DNA of 64,000 bases from Caldilineaceae bacterium (GCA_026645575.1 JAPKMW010000056.1:8002-72001), one strand, 5' to 3'. Positions 34,141-43,875 are shown, counted from the stretch's first letter. Made by a program: numbers and translations. Notes: generated by a model not told the origin, from the letters alone.

Positions 34141-34206
34141 GTTACGAATTACGAATTACGAATTACGGGACCGACCGTTCATAACTCTTAATTCGTAATT
34201 CGTAAC
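34141..34206. repeat. Snap-back tandem repeat (ACGAATT unit)
   Basis: Four copies of TTACGAA in a row (34141-34167) are followed by ATAACTCTTAATTCG and TAATTCGTAAC. The outer 17-base arms 34141-34157 and 34190-34206 pair perfectly. It lies 10 bases after the stop of the binding-protein gene. Confidence 0.8.
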
Positions 34207-34267
34207 AGGAGGTACGACGATCTTGTGTCTCGTGCCTCCTGTCTCTTGCCAAACAGAAAGGTTCCGC

Positions 34268-35353
34268 ATGAAGACCTACCGCGCCGCTGTGATCGGCTGT
34301 AGCCGCATGGGTGGCTTTATTGATAACGAGGTGGTTGGTTCGCCCAAGGCGGCGCTGCCCTATTCGCACGCGGCGGGTTTTACGGCCTGTCCGCGCACCG
34401 ATCTGATCGCCTGCGCCGATCTGCGCACCGATGTGATGGCGGAGTTTGGCCGTCAATACAACATTCCGCCGAGTGGTCAATATACCGACTATCGGACGCT
34501 CATCGACCAAGAGCGCCCCGACATTATCAGCATTGCCACCCAGCCCGAACAGCGCGCCGAGATTACGATTTATGCGGCGGAACATGGGGTGAAAGCCATC
34601 TATGCCGAAAAGGCGATGTCGGCGTCGTTGGGTGAAGCCTATGAGATGGTAGCCGCATTGGAGCGACACGGCGTCTTTTTCAACCTGGGCACCAATCGCC
34701 GCTGGTCGGTGGCCTACGACCAGATGAAGGCGTTGGTCGATAGTGGTGAATTGGGCGCGCTCAAAACGGTGATCATCTACAACAACGGCACGCTCTTTAA
34801 CACCGGCAGCCACTACATTGATCTGGTCATGCGCCTCAACAGCGACCAACCGGCGCTCTGGGCGCAGGGCAATTTGCGCGCCAAGGAGGAGATTTTTGAT
34901 GGTGACATTCTGCACGAAGACCCGGTAGGCGAAGGGCAGATCTACTTTGCCAATGGCGTCACCGGTTATCTGCTGGTCACGCCACGGGGCGGCGACATTG
35001 AAGTGATCTGCGAACATGGTGCGCTCACGGCCTACAACGACGGTCTGGAGTGGCACTTACGTCGTCGGGCATCCAAAGAAACCCACGGTCACACGGGCCT
35101 GGTGACGGCGCCCTTTGCCGAACCGCCGATTGTCAGCAGCACCCTGCGCCTGATCGAAGATCTGGTTCACGCCCTCGACACCGGCGAACCGACCCGTGGC
35201 GGCCCACAGATTTCGCTCGCCAGCACCGAGTTGATCTTTGCGCTCATCGAGTCGCATCGACGGGGTGGCGCTAAGGTGATGCTGCCGGTGCAAGAGCGTG
35301 CGTTGCGGCTGCACCGGAGTCGCGGCCCCAACAAACCGAAATATACGGTGTGA
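34268..35353 (+). CDS. Gfo/Idh/MocA family oxidoreductase
   Basis: A 361-residue NAD(P)-dependent sugar or inositol oxidoreductase. The N-terminal Rossmann fold has RAAVIGCSRMGGF at 5-17, and EKAMSASLGEAYEMV holds the conserved EKP-like motif (here EKA, lacking the usual proline). The C-terminal alpha/beta domain includes TGSHYIDLVMRL with the catalytic-region histidine (GxxxD/H-type). It follows the ABC importer and probably oxidises a product of the imported glycan. The ATG at 34268 is preceded by AAAGG; the frame opens at 34223. The missing proline is noted but occurs in other members. Confidence 0.88.
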   Translation: MKTYRAAVIGCSRMGGFIDNEVVGSPKAALPYSHAAGFTACPRTDLIACADLRTDVMAEFGRQYNIPPSGQYTDYRTLIDQERPDIISIATQPEQRAEITIYAAEHGVKAIYAEKAMSASLGEAYEMVAALERHGVFFNLGTNRRWSVAYDQMKALVDSGELGALKTVIIYNNGTLFNTGSHYIDLVMRLNSDQPALWAQGNLRAKEEIFDGDILHEDPVGEGQIYFANGVTGYLLVTPRGGDIEVICEHGALTAYNDGLEWHLRRRASKETHGHTGLVTAPFAEPPIVSSTLRLIEDLVHALDTGEPTRGGPQISLASTELIFALIESHRRGGAKVMLPVQERALRLHRSRGPNKPKYTV

Positions 35354-35360
35354 GGGTTGA

Positions 35361-35585
35361 CTAGCTTGCCGCTTCGTCAATATAGCGAAAGCGCGGCATC
35401 GTCACCCCATCCACCACCACCTCTTCTAGAAACATGGCCAGGGGGCGAATCCAGAGATCGAAGTTGCCGTAGAGCGTGCGGTAGACCACGTAGGCTTCTT
35501 CGGTCTCACTATGGCGCGCCACGCCGATGACTTCGTATTCCTTGCCTTTGTAATGCCGGTAGCGGCCGGTTGGGATTGTTGTCAT
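35361..35585 (-). CDS. DUF1653 family protein
   Basis: A 74-residue small protein of the DUF1653 family. It is recognised by GRYRHYKGKEYEVIGVARHS, then EEAYVVYRTLYG and RPLAMFLEEV. These are short SH3-like barrels found alone or fused to other domains in bacteria, of unknown function. It lies nine bases after the stop of the deacetylase gene on the same strand, so they are likely co-transcribed. The size is normal for the family and there are no signal or membrane segments. Confidence 0.88.
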   Translation of the reverse strand: MTTIPTGRYRHYKGKEYEVIGVARHSETEEAYVVYRTLYGNFDLWIRPLAMFLEEVVVDGVTMPRFRYIDEAAS

Positions 35586-35594
35586 AGAAAATGC

Positions 35595-36350
35595 TTACCC
35601 GAACTGTTCTTGAAACTTCTGCACTCGCTGTGCAATCGTAGCCACCGGCGCCGTCCAGATCCGGTCGCGTTGACGGGCGAGGTAGGCGCACAACTCGTCC
35701 AGATCGCCCTGCGCCACATGCAAATGGCCGTCATTCACGCCGTGAAAGGTCAGGATCGCCCAGCGACCTTGCGCCGCGGCCTGTTCCGCCAGACCGACCA
35801 ACTCCGCTCCCGTCATCCGTTCACAGGGGGTTGACCAGAGATACCAGAGATCACAATAGCGCGGATCGTTAGGCCGTTCCCCCCGTCCCCGTCCGGCGAC
35901 ACAATGTTTTGCCACCACCGGCACATAGCTCTGGCGCGTTGCCCCGCGCCCGACAAAGGGCTGATAACAAGTGTAGCCATAGGAGGTGGCCATCTGCTCC
36001 GGGATGACGCTGCTGATGCGGCGCCCGGCTTCGACAATTTCCGCTTCCATATCGTCCAGCGTCATCTCCTCCAACCCCCGCCGTCCGCTATCAGAGATGA
36101 AGGCAAAGTTTTTCGAGCAGGGGTGGCTGATGGTGTGGTTGCCGATCTCGTGGCCGGTGGAGGCCGCGGCGCGCCAGGGGATCAACTGCTCCTGGTAGTT
36201 CTCGCGTGGGTTGACATAAAAGGTGGCCTGCAAACCATACTTGTCCAACATCGGGATGGCAATGTTCAATTGCGAAGGAACGCCGTCATCAAAGGTTAAA
36301 GAAATGGCGCCCTGACAAGCGTCCGGCCAGGGTGAAAGTGGTGTACTCAT
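35595..36350 (-). CDS. Polysaccharide deacetylase (NodB-like, CE4)
   Basis: A 251-residue metal-dependent de-N-acetylase of the NodB homology family. Motif 1 is ISLTFDDGVPSQ with the catalytic and metal-binding Asp pair, and motif 2 is GHEIGNHTISHP with the two metal-binding histidines. Later motifs are less typical; the WYLWSTPCERM region and ILTFHGVNDG close the barrel. There is no signal peptide, so it acts in the cytoplasm or on an imported substrate. The start at 36350 is the first ATG in frame; no ribosome site is obvious. Confidence 0.87.
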   Translation of the reverse strand: MSTPLSPWPDACQGAISLTFDDGVPSQLNIAIPMLDKYGLQATFYVNPRENYQEQLIPWRAAASTGHEIGNHTISHPCSKNFAFISDSGRRGLEEMTLDDMEAEIVEAGRRISSVIPEQMATSYGYTCYQPFVGRGATRQSYVPVVAKHCVAGRGRGERPNDPRYCDLWYLWSTPCERMTGAELVGLAEQAAAQGRWAILTFHGVNDGHLHVAQGDLDELCAYLARQRDRIWTAPVATIAQRVQKFQEQFG

Positions 36351-36440
36351 GGATCAATTCCTCTAGTGATGGTGAAAATAGAGCAAAGTACGTGTCAGTA
36401 TACGAGGAATAGCGCATTTGTCAACCAACCGATCAGGGAT

Positions 36441-36507
36441 GTGATGCGTGCTACGTAATTCGTGGCCTTCGACAGGCTCAGGCCACGAATTACGTAGCAC
36501 GCATCAC
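36441..36507. repeat. Long perfect hairpin with 28-bp arms, overlapping the comEA-like stop
   Basis: Arms 36441-36468 (beginning GTGATGCGTGCTACGTAATT) and 36480-36507 pair exactly; the loop is TCGACAGGCTC. The right arm overlaps the comEA-like stop codon. The CCTTCGACAGGCTCAGG tip is a motif I associate with Chloroflexota intergenic repeats. Confidence 0.75.
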
Positions 36508-37235
36508 TGTACCGTCACCAGCGGTCGCAACTGTTCCAGTGTGCTGGGGCCGATGCCGGGAACCTTATCCAAATCATCCACCGTGTTATAGGGCCGATTA
36601 GCAATGATCGCCGCCGCTTTGCTGGGGCCAATGCCGGGCAGCGATTCCAGGTCGGTGGCGGTGGCGGTGTTCAAATTAATCAGGCCAGCATTTACACCGT
36701 TGCTTTGTCCACCAGCCAGGGCGCTATCGGCGGCAACCCCCGAAACACCCGTCGGCGGTTCCGGCGCGACATTCGCTGTCGCAGGCGCAAGACTCGGCAC
36801 ATGCACCTGCGCGCCATCCCACAACGGCTCGGCCTGGTTGACAATGGCGGCGTTGGCTTCGCTTGTCACTCCACCAGCGGCGGCAATGGCGTCGGCCACG
36901 CGTGCCGTTGGCGGCAGGCTAAAGATGCCAGTGCGCACAACCGCGCCGCTGACAAAGACAATGATCGGCGCCGGGGTTGCGGTGGGTAAAGGCGTGGCGG
37001 TTGGTGCAGCCGTAGGCGGTGGATGGAGGACAATGGGTGGTGGATCGGCGCGGCGCAACAGCAGCGTGCTGCCGCCGACCAGCACAAGCGCAGTCAACAG
37101 GCCAAGCAAGTAGGAAAAGCCGTGAAAAACGGCTGTCGGTTGGGGCGCTGTCGCTTGTGCCGTGGCGGGTGGCGCCGGGTTTGTTCCGACGATGAACAAT
37201 GGGTCAGTGGATAGCGATGGCGTTGCCTGTTTCAT
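36504..37235 (-). CDS. comEA: ComEA-like DNA-uptake protein (membrane anchor, SLBB, helix-hairpin-helix)
   Basis: A 243-residue protein with the layout of ComEA. A cytoplasmic tail is followed by a membrane helix at about 39-58 (YLLGLLTALVLVGGSTLLL), then a Thr/Pro/Ala linker. The SLBB domain at about 92-150 has VFVSGAVVRTGIFSLP and DAIAAAGGVTSEAN. A C-terminal double helix-hairpin-helix from about 183 reads INLNTATATDLESLPGIG and VDDLDKVPGIGP. ComEA binds incoming double-stranded DNA for transformation. No comEC or pilus genes are in this window. The start at 37235 lacks a clear ribosome site. Confidence 0.9.
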   Translation of the reverse strand: MKQATPSLSTDPLFIVGTNPAPPATAQATAPQPTAVFHGFSYLLGLLTALVLVGGSTLLLRRADPPPIVLHPPPTAAPTATPLPTATPAPIIVFVSGAVVRTGIFSLPPTARVADAIAAAGGVTSEANAAIVNQAEPLWDGAQVHVPSLAPATANVAPEPPTGVSGVAADSALAGGQSNGVNAGLINLNTATATDLESLPGIGPSKAAAIIANRPYNTVDDLDKVPGIGPSTLEQLRPLVTVQ

Positions 37236-37363
37236 AGCTTATCTTCGTGGTTTGGTTGATTGTAAGGTTGGTGAATACCTCCATCGTAACAAAAAATCGA
37301 GCAGCGACAAGCTACAATTGACGCAACTTGGCGCGGCTGATTTGGCAGAATTTTGCGAGACTA

Positions 37364-37405
37364 GAGACTGGAGACTAAACTCAACACTCTCTAGTCTCCA
37401 GTCTC
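37364..37405. repeat. Snap-back repeat (GAGACT unit), terminator-like
   Basis: GAGACTGGAGACT (37364-37376) pairs perfectly with AGTCTCCAGTCTC (37393-37405). A further GAGACTA unit lies upstream. It ends three bases from the acyl-CoA dehydrogenase stop at 37408. Confidence 0.7.
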
Positions 37406-37407
37406 AA

Positions 37408-38616
37408 TTAAGGCGGATTTTGAATTGAAGTGGCCGTCGTCTGCCGAATCGCCAGTTGCCCAAAAAGAACTAGCGCCTGGTCGTCGTTCATGGGGTGGCT
37501 GAGACCACCGCGCACGTCGCGGTAGTAGCGCTCCAGGGGTAACTGTTTGGTCATGCTGGCGCCGCCGGCCACGCGCATACAGTGATCGACGGCTTCAATA
37601 GCGTTGTTGGTGGCGGTGAACTTGGCCGCAATGATGGTCGGGCTGAGTTCCAGGTGGCGGTCGGGGTGGCGCTCCCACAACGCAGCGCTATGATAGAGAT
37701 GAGTTTCAGCCTGGTGGATCAAAAGGTGCGCCTGGCCGAGCCGCCGTTGAATGCTCTCTAATTCAGCAATCGGTTTGCCCAACGCCGTTGGCGTCCGTTC
37801 CTGGGCATAGCGAGCCGCCGCGTGGAGCGCCGCCACCGCGACCCCCAGATAGACGGCACTGACCCCCAGGGCAAACCAAGCGTTGGCTTTGCCCTTCTGG
37901 TGCGGCTTGTCGGTGGCGCCGCGGCCCAGGATATACCTGTTGGGAACAGAGACATCGTGCAATAGAATGTCGTGACTGCCGGTGGTGCGCATCCCCATGG
38001 CATCCCAGGTTTCCACAATTTCAATCGCCGGGTTCGCCGGCACCAGAAAGCGCGCCACATCTTCGCTGCCGTCATCCAGAACAGCAGGAATGATCATATA
38101 ATCAAGCGCGGGACTCATGCTGGCAAAGCTTTTGCGCCCGTTGATCAACCAAGCCACCGGTTGCTCGCCCCCTTCGTAGACCGGCTTGGCCCGCGTCTTC
38201 GGCTTGCCACCGCGACTGGGGCTGCCCAACTCCGGCTCGGTAGCGATGGAGTTGATCATCAGCCCCCGCTCTACCACGTCGCGACAGACCTGGGCCAACA
38301 GCGCTTCCGGCCAGCCACCGGTTTCCAGTGCGCCGCCCAGCGTTTGCATGTGCATGGTGATATTGAGCGCCGTGCTGCCGTCGCCAACCGCGAGCGCCTT
38401 CATTGTCATCACGGTTTCCAACAAACCGGCGCCCCAGCCGCCGTACTTCTCCGGCACAATCAAAGAGGGTAGACCGGCGGCGCGTACATCGGCATAATTT
38501 TCGAAAGGGAACGCGCCGGTGCGGTCATAGGCGGCGGCGCGTTGGGCAAAGGTGGCCGCCAGTCGCTGGGCAATGGCGATAAACCGCTGCTGGCGTTCGG
38601 TGTAAGGATAAAACAT
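37408..38616 (-). CDS. Acyl-CoA dehydrogenase family flavoprotein
   Basis: A 402-residue enzyme of the acyl-CoA dehydrogenase family. The N-terminal helical domain is followed by LIVPEKYGGWGAGLLETV. FAD-binding segments are INSIATEPELGSPSR and LINGRKSFASMSPALDYMI. The C-terminal helical domain contains AVDHCMRVAGGASMTKQLPL and ERYYRDVRGGLSHPMNDD. The last pattern, with H in place of the usual catalytic Glu region, resembles DszC/flavin-reductase-dependent or hydroxylase-like branches, so the substrate is uncertain. I start at the ATG at 38616 with GCGGAG upstream, since the first 49 codons of the longer frame (from 38763) lack family character. Confidence 0.85.
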   Translation of the reverse strand: MFYPYTERQQRFIAIAQRLAATFAQRAAAYDRTGAFPFENYADVRAAGLPSLIVPEKYGGWGAGLLETVMTMKALAVGDGSTALNITMHMQTLGGALETGGWPEALLAQVCRDVVERGLMINSIATEPELGSPSRGGKPKTRAKPVYEGGEQPVAWLINGRKSFASMSPALDYMIIPAVLDDGSEDVARFLVPANPAIEIVETWDAMGMRTTGSHDILLHDVSVPNRYILGRGATDKPHQKGKANAWFALGVSAVYLGVAVAALHAAARYAQERTPTALGKPIAELESIQRRLGQAHLLIHQAETHLYHSAALWERHPDRHLELSPTIIAAKFTATNNAIEAVDHCMRVAGGASMTKQLPLERYYRDVRGGLSHPMNDDQALVLFGQLAIRQTTATSIQNPP

Positions 38617-38777
38617 AAGCGAACTCCGCTTCATCTGAATCTGATGCTTACCAAACTCGCTCATAACCGATTCGTGACCGGCTATGAATGGAGTCGTTAT
38701 GCTTATTGTAGCACAAATTGACGAGATTGTGGTAAGGCTTCCCCTGACGTACTCTTTACACATCCCGCTCGATCTTT

Positions 38778-38806
38778 TTGGGGAAGCGCGCCAATCGCAG
38801 TATAAT
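38778..38806 (+). promoter_or_regulatory. Probable sigma-70-type promoter of the sugar ABC operon
   Basis: TTGGGG (38778-38783), a 17-base spacer, and TATAAT (38801-38806) precede the ATPase start at 38883 by 76 bases. The leader contains no further obvious signal. Confidence 0.5.
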
Positions 38807-38882
38807 AGCCCCTATTGCGCCTCCATCAGCGTGGCATCGACCACGTTGATCCAGAAAACAACCAGGGATAGCCACAACCGGG

Positions 38883-40379
38883 ATGACAACGCCAATTCTT
38901 GAAACGTGCGCCATCAGCAAGCGCTTTGATATGACGCAAGCGCTCGATGGTGTTTCGCTGCAACTCTACCCAGGCGAGATCCACGCATTGCTGGGCGAAA
39001 ATGGCGCCGGCAAATCCACGCTGATTAAGATCATGACCGGCATCTACACACCGGACAGCGGCGCCATGCTGCTTGATGGTCGGCCCATCACCGTGCGCAG
39101 CCCAATTGAGGCGCAGGCGCAGGGCATCGCTGCCATCCACCAGGAGCCGATGATCTTTCCCGATCTCAATGTGGCCGAGAATATCTTTATCAGCCACCGC
39201 AATCGTGGACACATTCTGCGCTGGGGGCAGATGGTGCGCGAGGCGGAGGCGATTTTGCAGAAGCTCGACATTCATCTCGATGTGCGCAGTTCGGCGCGTG
39301 GTCTGACGCTGGCGGCGCAACAGGCGGTGGAGATTGCCAAAGCCATTTCACTGAAAGTGCGCGTCTTGATCATGGATGAGCCGACTGCTTCGCTCTCGGC
39401 CCATGAAGTCGATCAACTCTTTAACCTGGCGACAACCTTGCGCGCCCAGGGAGTCTCCATTCTCTTTATCAGCCACCGTATGGAAGAGGTCTTCCGCATT
39501 GCCGACCGCGTCACCGTCTTGCGCGACGGCAAGTTGATCTCCTCCAACCCGCGCGCCGAAGTGACGATTGAAAGCGCCATCCGCGACATGGTGGGTCGCG
39601 ACATGGGCGACTACTTCGCCAAAAGCCAGACGACCAAGGGCGCCGAGGTGCTGGCGGTGCGCAACCTGAGTAAGAAGAATGTCTTTCAGAACGTCAACTT
39701 TGCTGTTCAGGCCGGTGAAGTATTGGGTTTTGCTGGTCTGGTTGGCGCCCGGCGCACCGATGTCGGGCTGGCGCTCTTTGGCATTGAGCCGGCGGATGGC
39801 GGCGCCATTCTGTTGGATGGTCAGCCGGTGACGATTCGTTCGCCACAGCAGGCGATGGGCTATGGCCTGGCCTATGTCACCGAGGATCGCCGCCAACTGG
39901 GCTTGACCATGCCCATGTCGATTGCCACGAACATTTCGCTGCCCATGTTGCATGAGTATGTCAACGGTCTGGGGTTGATCAAAGAGCAAACTGAATTAGC
40001 CACAGCGGAACGCTATCGGGAACGGTTTGCCATCCGCGCTCCCTCGGTCAAGACCGAAGTGGGCAAACTTTCCGGCGGCAACCAACAGAAGGTGATGTTG
40101 AGCAAGTGGCTCAACACCCGCCCGCGCGTTCTCATTCTCGATGAGCCGACGCGCGGGATTGATGTGGGCGCCAAAGCCGAAGTGCATCACCTGATCAACG
40201 AGTTAGCGGCGCAAGGACTGGCGGTGATCCTGATCTCTTCCGACCTGCCGGAAGTGCTGGCGATGAGCGACCGCATTCTAGTTATGCGCGAAGGGCGGCA
40301 GATGGGCATTTTTACCCGAGAGGAAGCCAACCAAGAGCGCATCCTAACGGCCATGATGGGGCAAACATCAGTTAGTTAA
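38883..40379 (+). CDS. Sugar ABC transporter ATPase with two nucleotide-binding domains (RbsA-like)
   Basis: A 498-residue fused ATPase of the CUT2 (ribose/rhamnose/AI-2) type. Domain 1 has Walker [15 protein letters not shown] near residue 35 and Walker [13 protein letters not shown]. Domain 2 has a degenerate Walker A ([15 protein letters not shown]), the signature [16 protein letters not shown], and Walker [17 protein letters not shown]. The asymmetric second site is normal for the family. The ATG at 38883 is weakly sited (CCGGG). It opens a four-gene operon with two permeases and one binding protein. A snap-back repeat begins at its stop codon. Confidence 0.94.
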   Translation: MTTPILETCAISKRFDMTQALDGVSLQLYPGEIHALLGENGAGKSTLIKIMTGIYTPDSGAMLLDGRPITVRSPIEAQAQGIAAIHQEPMIFPDLNVAENIFISHRNRGHILRWGQMVREAEAILQKLDIHLDVRSSARGLTLAAQQAVEIAKAISLKVRVLIMDEPTASLSAHEVDQLFNLATTLRAQGVSILFISHRMEEVFRIADRVTVLRDGKLISSNPRAEVTIESAIRDMVGRDMGDYFAKSQTTKGAEVLAVRNLSKKNVFQNVNFAVQAGEVLGFAGLVGARRTDVGLALFGIEPADGGAILLDGQPVTIRSPQQAMGYGLAYVTEDRRQLGLTMPMSIATNISLPMLHEYVNGLGLIKEQTELATAERYRERFAIRAPSVKTEVGKLSGGNQQKVMLSKWLNTRPRVLILDEPTRGIDVGAKAEVHHLINELAAQGLAVILISSDLPEVLAMSDRILVMREGRQMGIFTREEANQERILTAMMGQTSVS

Positions 40380-40439
40380 CACAGATAGGGGAAAACACTG
40401 TTGTATAAAATTATCCGTGTTCCTCCCTATCCGTGTTAA
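40376..40439. repeat. Snap-back repeat (CCGTGTT/TAACACG unit) within the sugar ABC operon
   Basis: TTAACACAGATAGGG (40376-40390, overlapping the rbsA-like stop) pairs with 40425-40439 with one mismatch. A GTGTTCC unit lies inside. It separates the ATPase from the first permease gene. Confidence 0.6.
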
Positions 40440-40486
40440 CTTTAGGGTCGTTGTCTTACCCAATAGGTAAACAGAGTTGAAGCAAT

Positions 40487-41491
40487 ATGAACTTTATCCG
40501 ACGGGTGCTTCGCCCGGAACAGATTCGCGAATTTAGCCTAGTGCTGTTAATTGCGCTGGCGGTGATCTTCTTTGCCTCGCAGATTGAGGGCTACTACAGC
40601 GGGCGCACCTTTAACCGCATTGCCACCAGCGTGGCGATCCTGGTGGTGATGGCTGTCGGCCAGACATTGGTGGTGTTGACGCGCAACATTGATCTCTCGG
40701 TTGGCTCGATTGTGGGTTGTACAGCCTACTTTGTCGGCGCGCAACTGGCCGTCTATAACGAGTGGCCGGCGGTGGTGGTGATTTTGTTTGCTGTCGGCCT
40801 AGGCGCTGTCATGGGGCTATTGAACGGCCTGTTGATTGCCTATGGGCGCGTCCCGTCGATCATTGCTACGCTGGGGACGCTGGCGCTCTATCGTTCGTTG
40901 CTGGTTAATTACTCGGATGCTAAAACCATTACGACCGACGCCTTGCCGGAGTGGTTGCTGGAACTGCCCCGTCGCGATTTTCTGACCTTTGGCGAAATTG
41001 ACATCAAGTTTATGGTGGCGATGGCGTTGGTGGTGGTCATCCTCTTTCATCTGTTCGTCACCTATCTGCCCTACGGCCGGCGGCTCTATGCCATTGGTTC
41101 TAATCCCGAAGCGGCGCGCTTTGCCGGCTTGCCCGTCCAATCAACGCTCTTGGGGGCCTATGGGTTGTGCGGTGCGCTCTGTGGTCTGGCCGGCTTTATG
41201 TTCTTGGCCCGTTTTGGCAACATCACAGTGGTGGCCGGGCAAGGGTTGGAATTACAGGTGGTAGCAGCCGTGGTTGTCGGCGGTGTCAACATCTTTGGCG
41301 GCTCTGGCACCATGTTCGGCGCGCTGCTCGGCACAGTGTTGATTGCCACGCTGGAACAGAGTCTATTGCGCTGGGATCAAGTCAGCGAGTTCTGGCGCGA
41401 TGCCATTTTGGGCCTCCTCATTTTGTTGGCGGTGGCGTCGGATGCGGTGATCATCAACCGTCTGCGCAATTTCTGGGCGCGACAGAAGTAG
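40487..41491 (+). CDS. CUT2 sugar ABC transporter permease (RbsC-like)
   Basis: A 334-residue permease with about ten helices. Family signatures are [21 protein letters not shown] near 65, [22 protein letters not shown] near 115 and [16 protein letters not shown] near 205. The C-terminal [20 protein letters not shown] is characteristic of RbsC/LsrC/RhaP. It sits in the cytoplasmic membrane with the ATPase upstream and the second permease 12 bp downstream. The first ATG at 40487 is used; GTTGAAGC upstream is a poor ribosome site. Two different permeases indicate a heterodimer as in rhamnose or AI-2 systems. Confidence 0.93.
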   Translation: MNFIRRVLRPEQIREFSLVLLIALAVIFFASQIEGYYSGRTFNRIATSVAILVVMAVGQTLVVLTRNIDLSVGSIVGCTAYFVGAQLAVYNEWPAVVVILFAVGLGAVMGLLNGLLIAYGRVPSIIATLGTLALYRSLLVNYSDAKTITTDALPEWLLELPRRDFLTFGEIDIKFMVAMALVVVILFHLFVTYLPYGRRLYAIGSNPEAARFAGLPVQSTLLGAYGLCGALCGLAGFMFLARFGNITVVAGQGLELQVVAAVVVGGVNIFGGSGTMFGALLGTVLIATLEQSLLRWDQVSEFWRDAILGLLILLAVASDAVIINRLRNFWARQK

Positions 41492-41503
41492 TAGGTGAAT
41501 GAT

Positions 41504-42499
41504 ATGACGCGTGTGTGGGAAGTGGTACGACGGTGGGAGAGTTTGTTGGTGGTCATCCTGGTGGCAGTGTTGGTGATCAATGTTAACCTTTCGCCCTTTT
41601 ACCTGCAATGGAATAACCAGATCAACCTCTTTCAACTGTCGATTGAAAAGATCATGATCGCGTTGGTGATGACCCTGATTATCATCAACGCGGAAATCGA
41701 TCTCTCGGTAGCATCGATTATGGGGTTGGCGGCTTGTACGCTGGCGGCGTTGCATGAACAAGGGGTTTCTGTGGGGGTTGGCATTGGGGTGGCATTGGCC
41801 GCCGGCGTCCTCTGTGGCGCCTTTAATGGGTTTTGGATTGCTTATGTCGGTCTGCCTTCGTTGGCTGTCACCCTGGCGGGCTTGATCGGCTATCGTGGCG
41901 TGGCCCGCATTCTGCTGGAAGATCGCTCGATTGGCGACTTTCCCGCCTGGTTTAATGCGCTGGGGCAACAAGGGCTGATCGGCCCGCTGCCGTTGTCGTT
42001 GCTTATCTTTGCCCTGTTACTGGTGCTGACCATCATTGTCCTGCAATCGGCGGCCTTTGGTCGCTATGTATATGTGATTGGGAATAACCGGGATGTCGCC
42101 CGTTATTCCGGGGTAAATGTACAACGGGTGAAGATGGCGCTCTTTATCGCCTCCGGTTTTGTTTCGGCGTTGGCCGGGTTGTTGTTGGCGGCGCGACTGG
42201 GCGCCGTGCGCGGCAATACGGCGGATGGCTTTGAACTGGATATTGTGACGATGGTCTTGCTGGGGGGCGTCAGCATCTTTGGCGGCTCTGGCACCCTGAC
42301 CGGCGTCTTTCTTTCGATTCTCATTATCTTAAATTTGCGTAATGGCATGTCTCTGGTTAATATCACCGGAAACACCCAAACTGGCGTCATTGGTCTGCTG
42401 TTGATTCTCTCGGTGCTACTCCCTAACTTGGCGCAATGGTTGCGCACGCTCTTTACGCGGCGGGGGGGACAGACGCGGATTCAGGGGACGCCGATTTAG
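41504..42499 (+). CDS. CUT2 sugar ABC transporter permease, second subunit
   Basis: A 331-residue permease paralogous to the preceding one. It has [21 protein letters not shown] near 60, [20 protein letters not shown] near 122 and [20 protein letters not shown] near 190, with [20 protein letters not shown] near the end. The ATG at 41504 has AGGTGA six bases before it; a GTG at 41495 is also possible. The pairing of two non-identical permeases suggests a rhamnose- or AI-2-like substrate rather than ribose. A hairpin with a T-run follows before the binding-protein gene. Confidence 0.92.
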   Translation: MTRVWEVVRRWESLLVVILVAVLVINVNLSPFYLQWNNQINLFQLSIEKIMIALVMTLIIINAEIDLSVASIMGLAACTLAALHEQGVSVGVGIGVALAAGVLCGAFNGFWIAYVGLPSLAVTLAGLIGYRGVARILLEDRSIGDFPAWFNALGQQGLIGPLPLSLLIFALLLVLTIIVLQSAAFGRYVYVIGNNRDVARYSGVNVQRVKMALFIASGFVSALAGLLLAARLGAVRGNTADGFELDIVTMVLLGGVSIFGGSGTLTGVFLSILIILNLRNGMSLVNITGNTQTGVIGLLLILSVLLPNLAQWLRTLFTRRGGQTRIQGTPI

Positions 42500-42511
42500 G
42501 TTTGTTTGCTG

Positions 42512-42548
42512 CTACTCAGCCTTTGTGCGATTTGCGTAGACTGAGTAG
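42512..42548 (+). terminator. Internal hairpin with T-run before the binding-protein gene
   Basis: CTACTCAG (42512-42519) and CTGAGTAG (42541-42548) pair around a 21-base loop and are followed by TTTTCTTC. As it lies inside the operon it would be an attenuator or a 3' stabiliser, a common way to set a different level for the binding protein. Confidence 0.45.
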
Positions 42549-42597
42549 TTTTCTTCTATTGTTTCACTCAATCGTTCAAGCGATAAGGAGAGTCAAG

Positions 42598-43875
42598 ATG
42601 AATCAAGTGCGTAAGCTCACTACGCTCCTGCTGGTGACAGCGATGATGCTCTTTGTGCTAGCGGCCTGTGGCGGCAGCGAAGAAGAAGCCGCACCCACCG
42701 AGGCGCCCGCCCCGACCGAAGCCCCGACGGAAGCACCTGCGCCCACTGAAGCCCCGACCGAAGCTCCGGCTGCGTCTGAGGCTGTCACCACGACGGAAAC
42801 CATGACGGCGACTGAGGCGATGACTGCCACCGAAGCTATGACAGCGACCGAAGGCGTCACCGCCACGGAAGCGACGACCGAAACGGCTGCCGCGGCCAGC
42901 GGTGAGGCCATTGTAGCGAAGACCGGCGAGCAAATTAGCACGATTTTGCTGCCCAAATTCGTTGGCATTGCCGTCTTTGACCAAGCCAACACCGGCGCGC
43001 AGGAAGCCGCCGCCGAATTGGGCGCGCCGGCCCCTGAATTCACTGGCCCCACTGCCGAGAATAGTGTCCAGGGCCAGATCGAGACCGTGACGTCGGCCAC
43101 CACCCAACAAGTGGGCGCCATCATGATCTCCAACAATGCCGGCGACCAGATCGTCCCGGCGGCGCAGGCGGCCCAGGAAGCCGGCTTGACCGTCGTCACC
43201 TGGGATTCGCCCATTCCGACCGGTGAAGGCGAAGATGTCTTTGTGGCGCAGGTCGATTTCAATGAGATCGGCGTGGTCATGGCGGATATGACCCTGAGCA
43301 TCCTGGGGGAAGCCGGCGGCGAATTTGCCATCCTCTCCGCCTCGCCCGATGCGGCCAACCAGAACGCCTGGATCGCGGCATTCAACGAAGCGCTGAAAGA
43401 TCCCAAGTATGCCAGCTTGACGCTGGTCGATACGGTCTATGGCAATGATCAATCAGAAGAGAGCTACAATCAGGCGCTGGCTTTGATCGACAAGCACCCG
43501 AACCTGAAGTTGATCATGGCGCCGACCTCGGTTGGTATCGTTGCGGCAGCCAAGGCGATGCAGGATGAAGAACTGTGCGAACAGGTCAAGGTGAGCGGTT
43601 TGGGCCTGCCTTCGGAAATGGTCTCTTACACTATGAACGGCTGTGCGCCGGAGTTTGCCCTTTGGAGCTTTGTCGATCTGGGCTACTTGACCTACTATAC
43701 CACCTATCTGCTGGCGACGGGCCAGATGGAAGCCGCCGAAGGCGTCACCTTTGAAGCCGGGCGCATGGGCACCTACACCATCGAAAAGGATCCGACCCGC
43801 GAGAATGGGCTGCGCGTTTTGATGGGGCCGTTCACGGTCTACAACCAGGACAATGTGGAAGCAGCGGCGAAGTAA
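42598..43875 (+). CDS. CUT2 sugar ABC transporter substrate-binding lipoprotein with repetitive Pro/Thr/Glu linker
   Basis: A 425-residue binding protein. The lipoprotein signal ends in FVLAAC (cysteine near residue 23). Residues about 30-100 are a low-complexity linker made of APTE units and then ATEAMT units, likely a flexible tether between lipid anchor and binding domain. The periplasmic-binding domain of the rhamnose/AI-2 type (Peripla_BP_4) follows: [20 protein letters not shown], then [10 protein letters not shown] and the hinge region [20 protein letters not shown]. The ATG at 42598 has GGAGAG nine bases upstream; the longer frame (42436) runs back into the permease. A strong terminator follows at 43953-43991. 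Confidence 0.93.
   Translation: MNQVRKLTTLLLVTAMMLFVLAACGGSEEEAAPTEAPAPTEAPTEAPAPTEAPTEAPAASEAVTTTETMTATEAMTATEAMTATEGVTATEATTETAAAASGEAIVAKTGEQISTILLPKFVGIAVFDQANTGAQEAAAELGAPAPEFTGPTAENSVQGQIETVTSATTQQVGAIMISNNAGDQIVPAAQAAQEAGLTVVTWDSPIPTGEGEDVFVAQVDFNEIGVVMADMTLSILGEAGGEFAILSASPDAANQNAWIAAFNEALKDPKYASLTLVDTVYGNDQSEESYNQALALIDKHPNLKLIMAPTSVGIVAAAKAMQDEELCEQVKVSGLGLPSEMVSYTMNGCAPEFALWSFVDLGYLTYYTTYLLATGQMEAAEGVTFEAGRMGTYTIEKDPTRENGLRVLMGPFTVYNQDNVEAAAK

Noticed and set aside
34141..34206. CRISPR-like array of ACGAATT repeats
   Set aside because: The units are 7 bases without spacers and are followed by their reverse complement; this is a snap-back repeat, not CRISPR.
38617..38763. 49-codon extension of the acyl-CoA dehydrogenase
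   Set aside because: No family similarity; GCGGAG lies correctly before the ATG at 38616.
42603..43452. Two long minus-strand ORFs (267 and 264 codons) across the sugar-binding protein
   Set aside because: They mirror the low-complexity linker and codon bias of the real gene and have no ribosome site or family motif.
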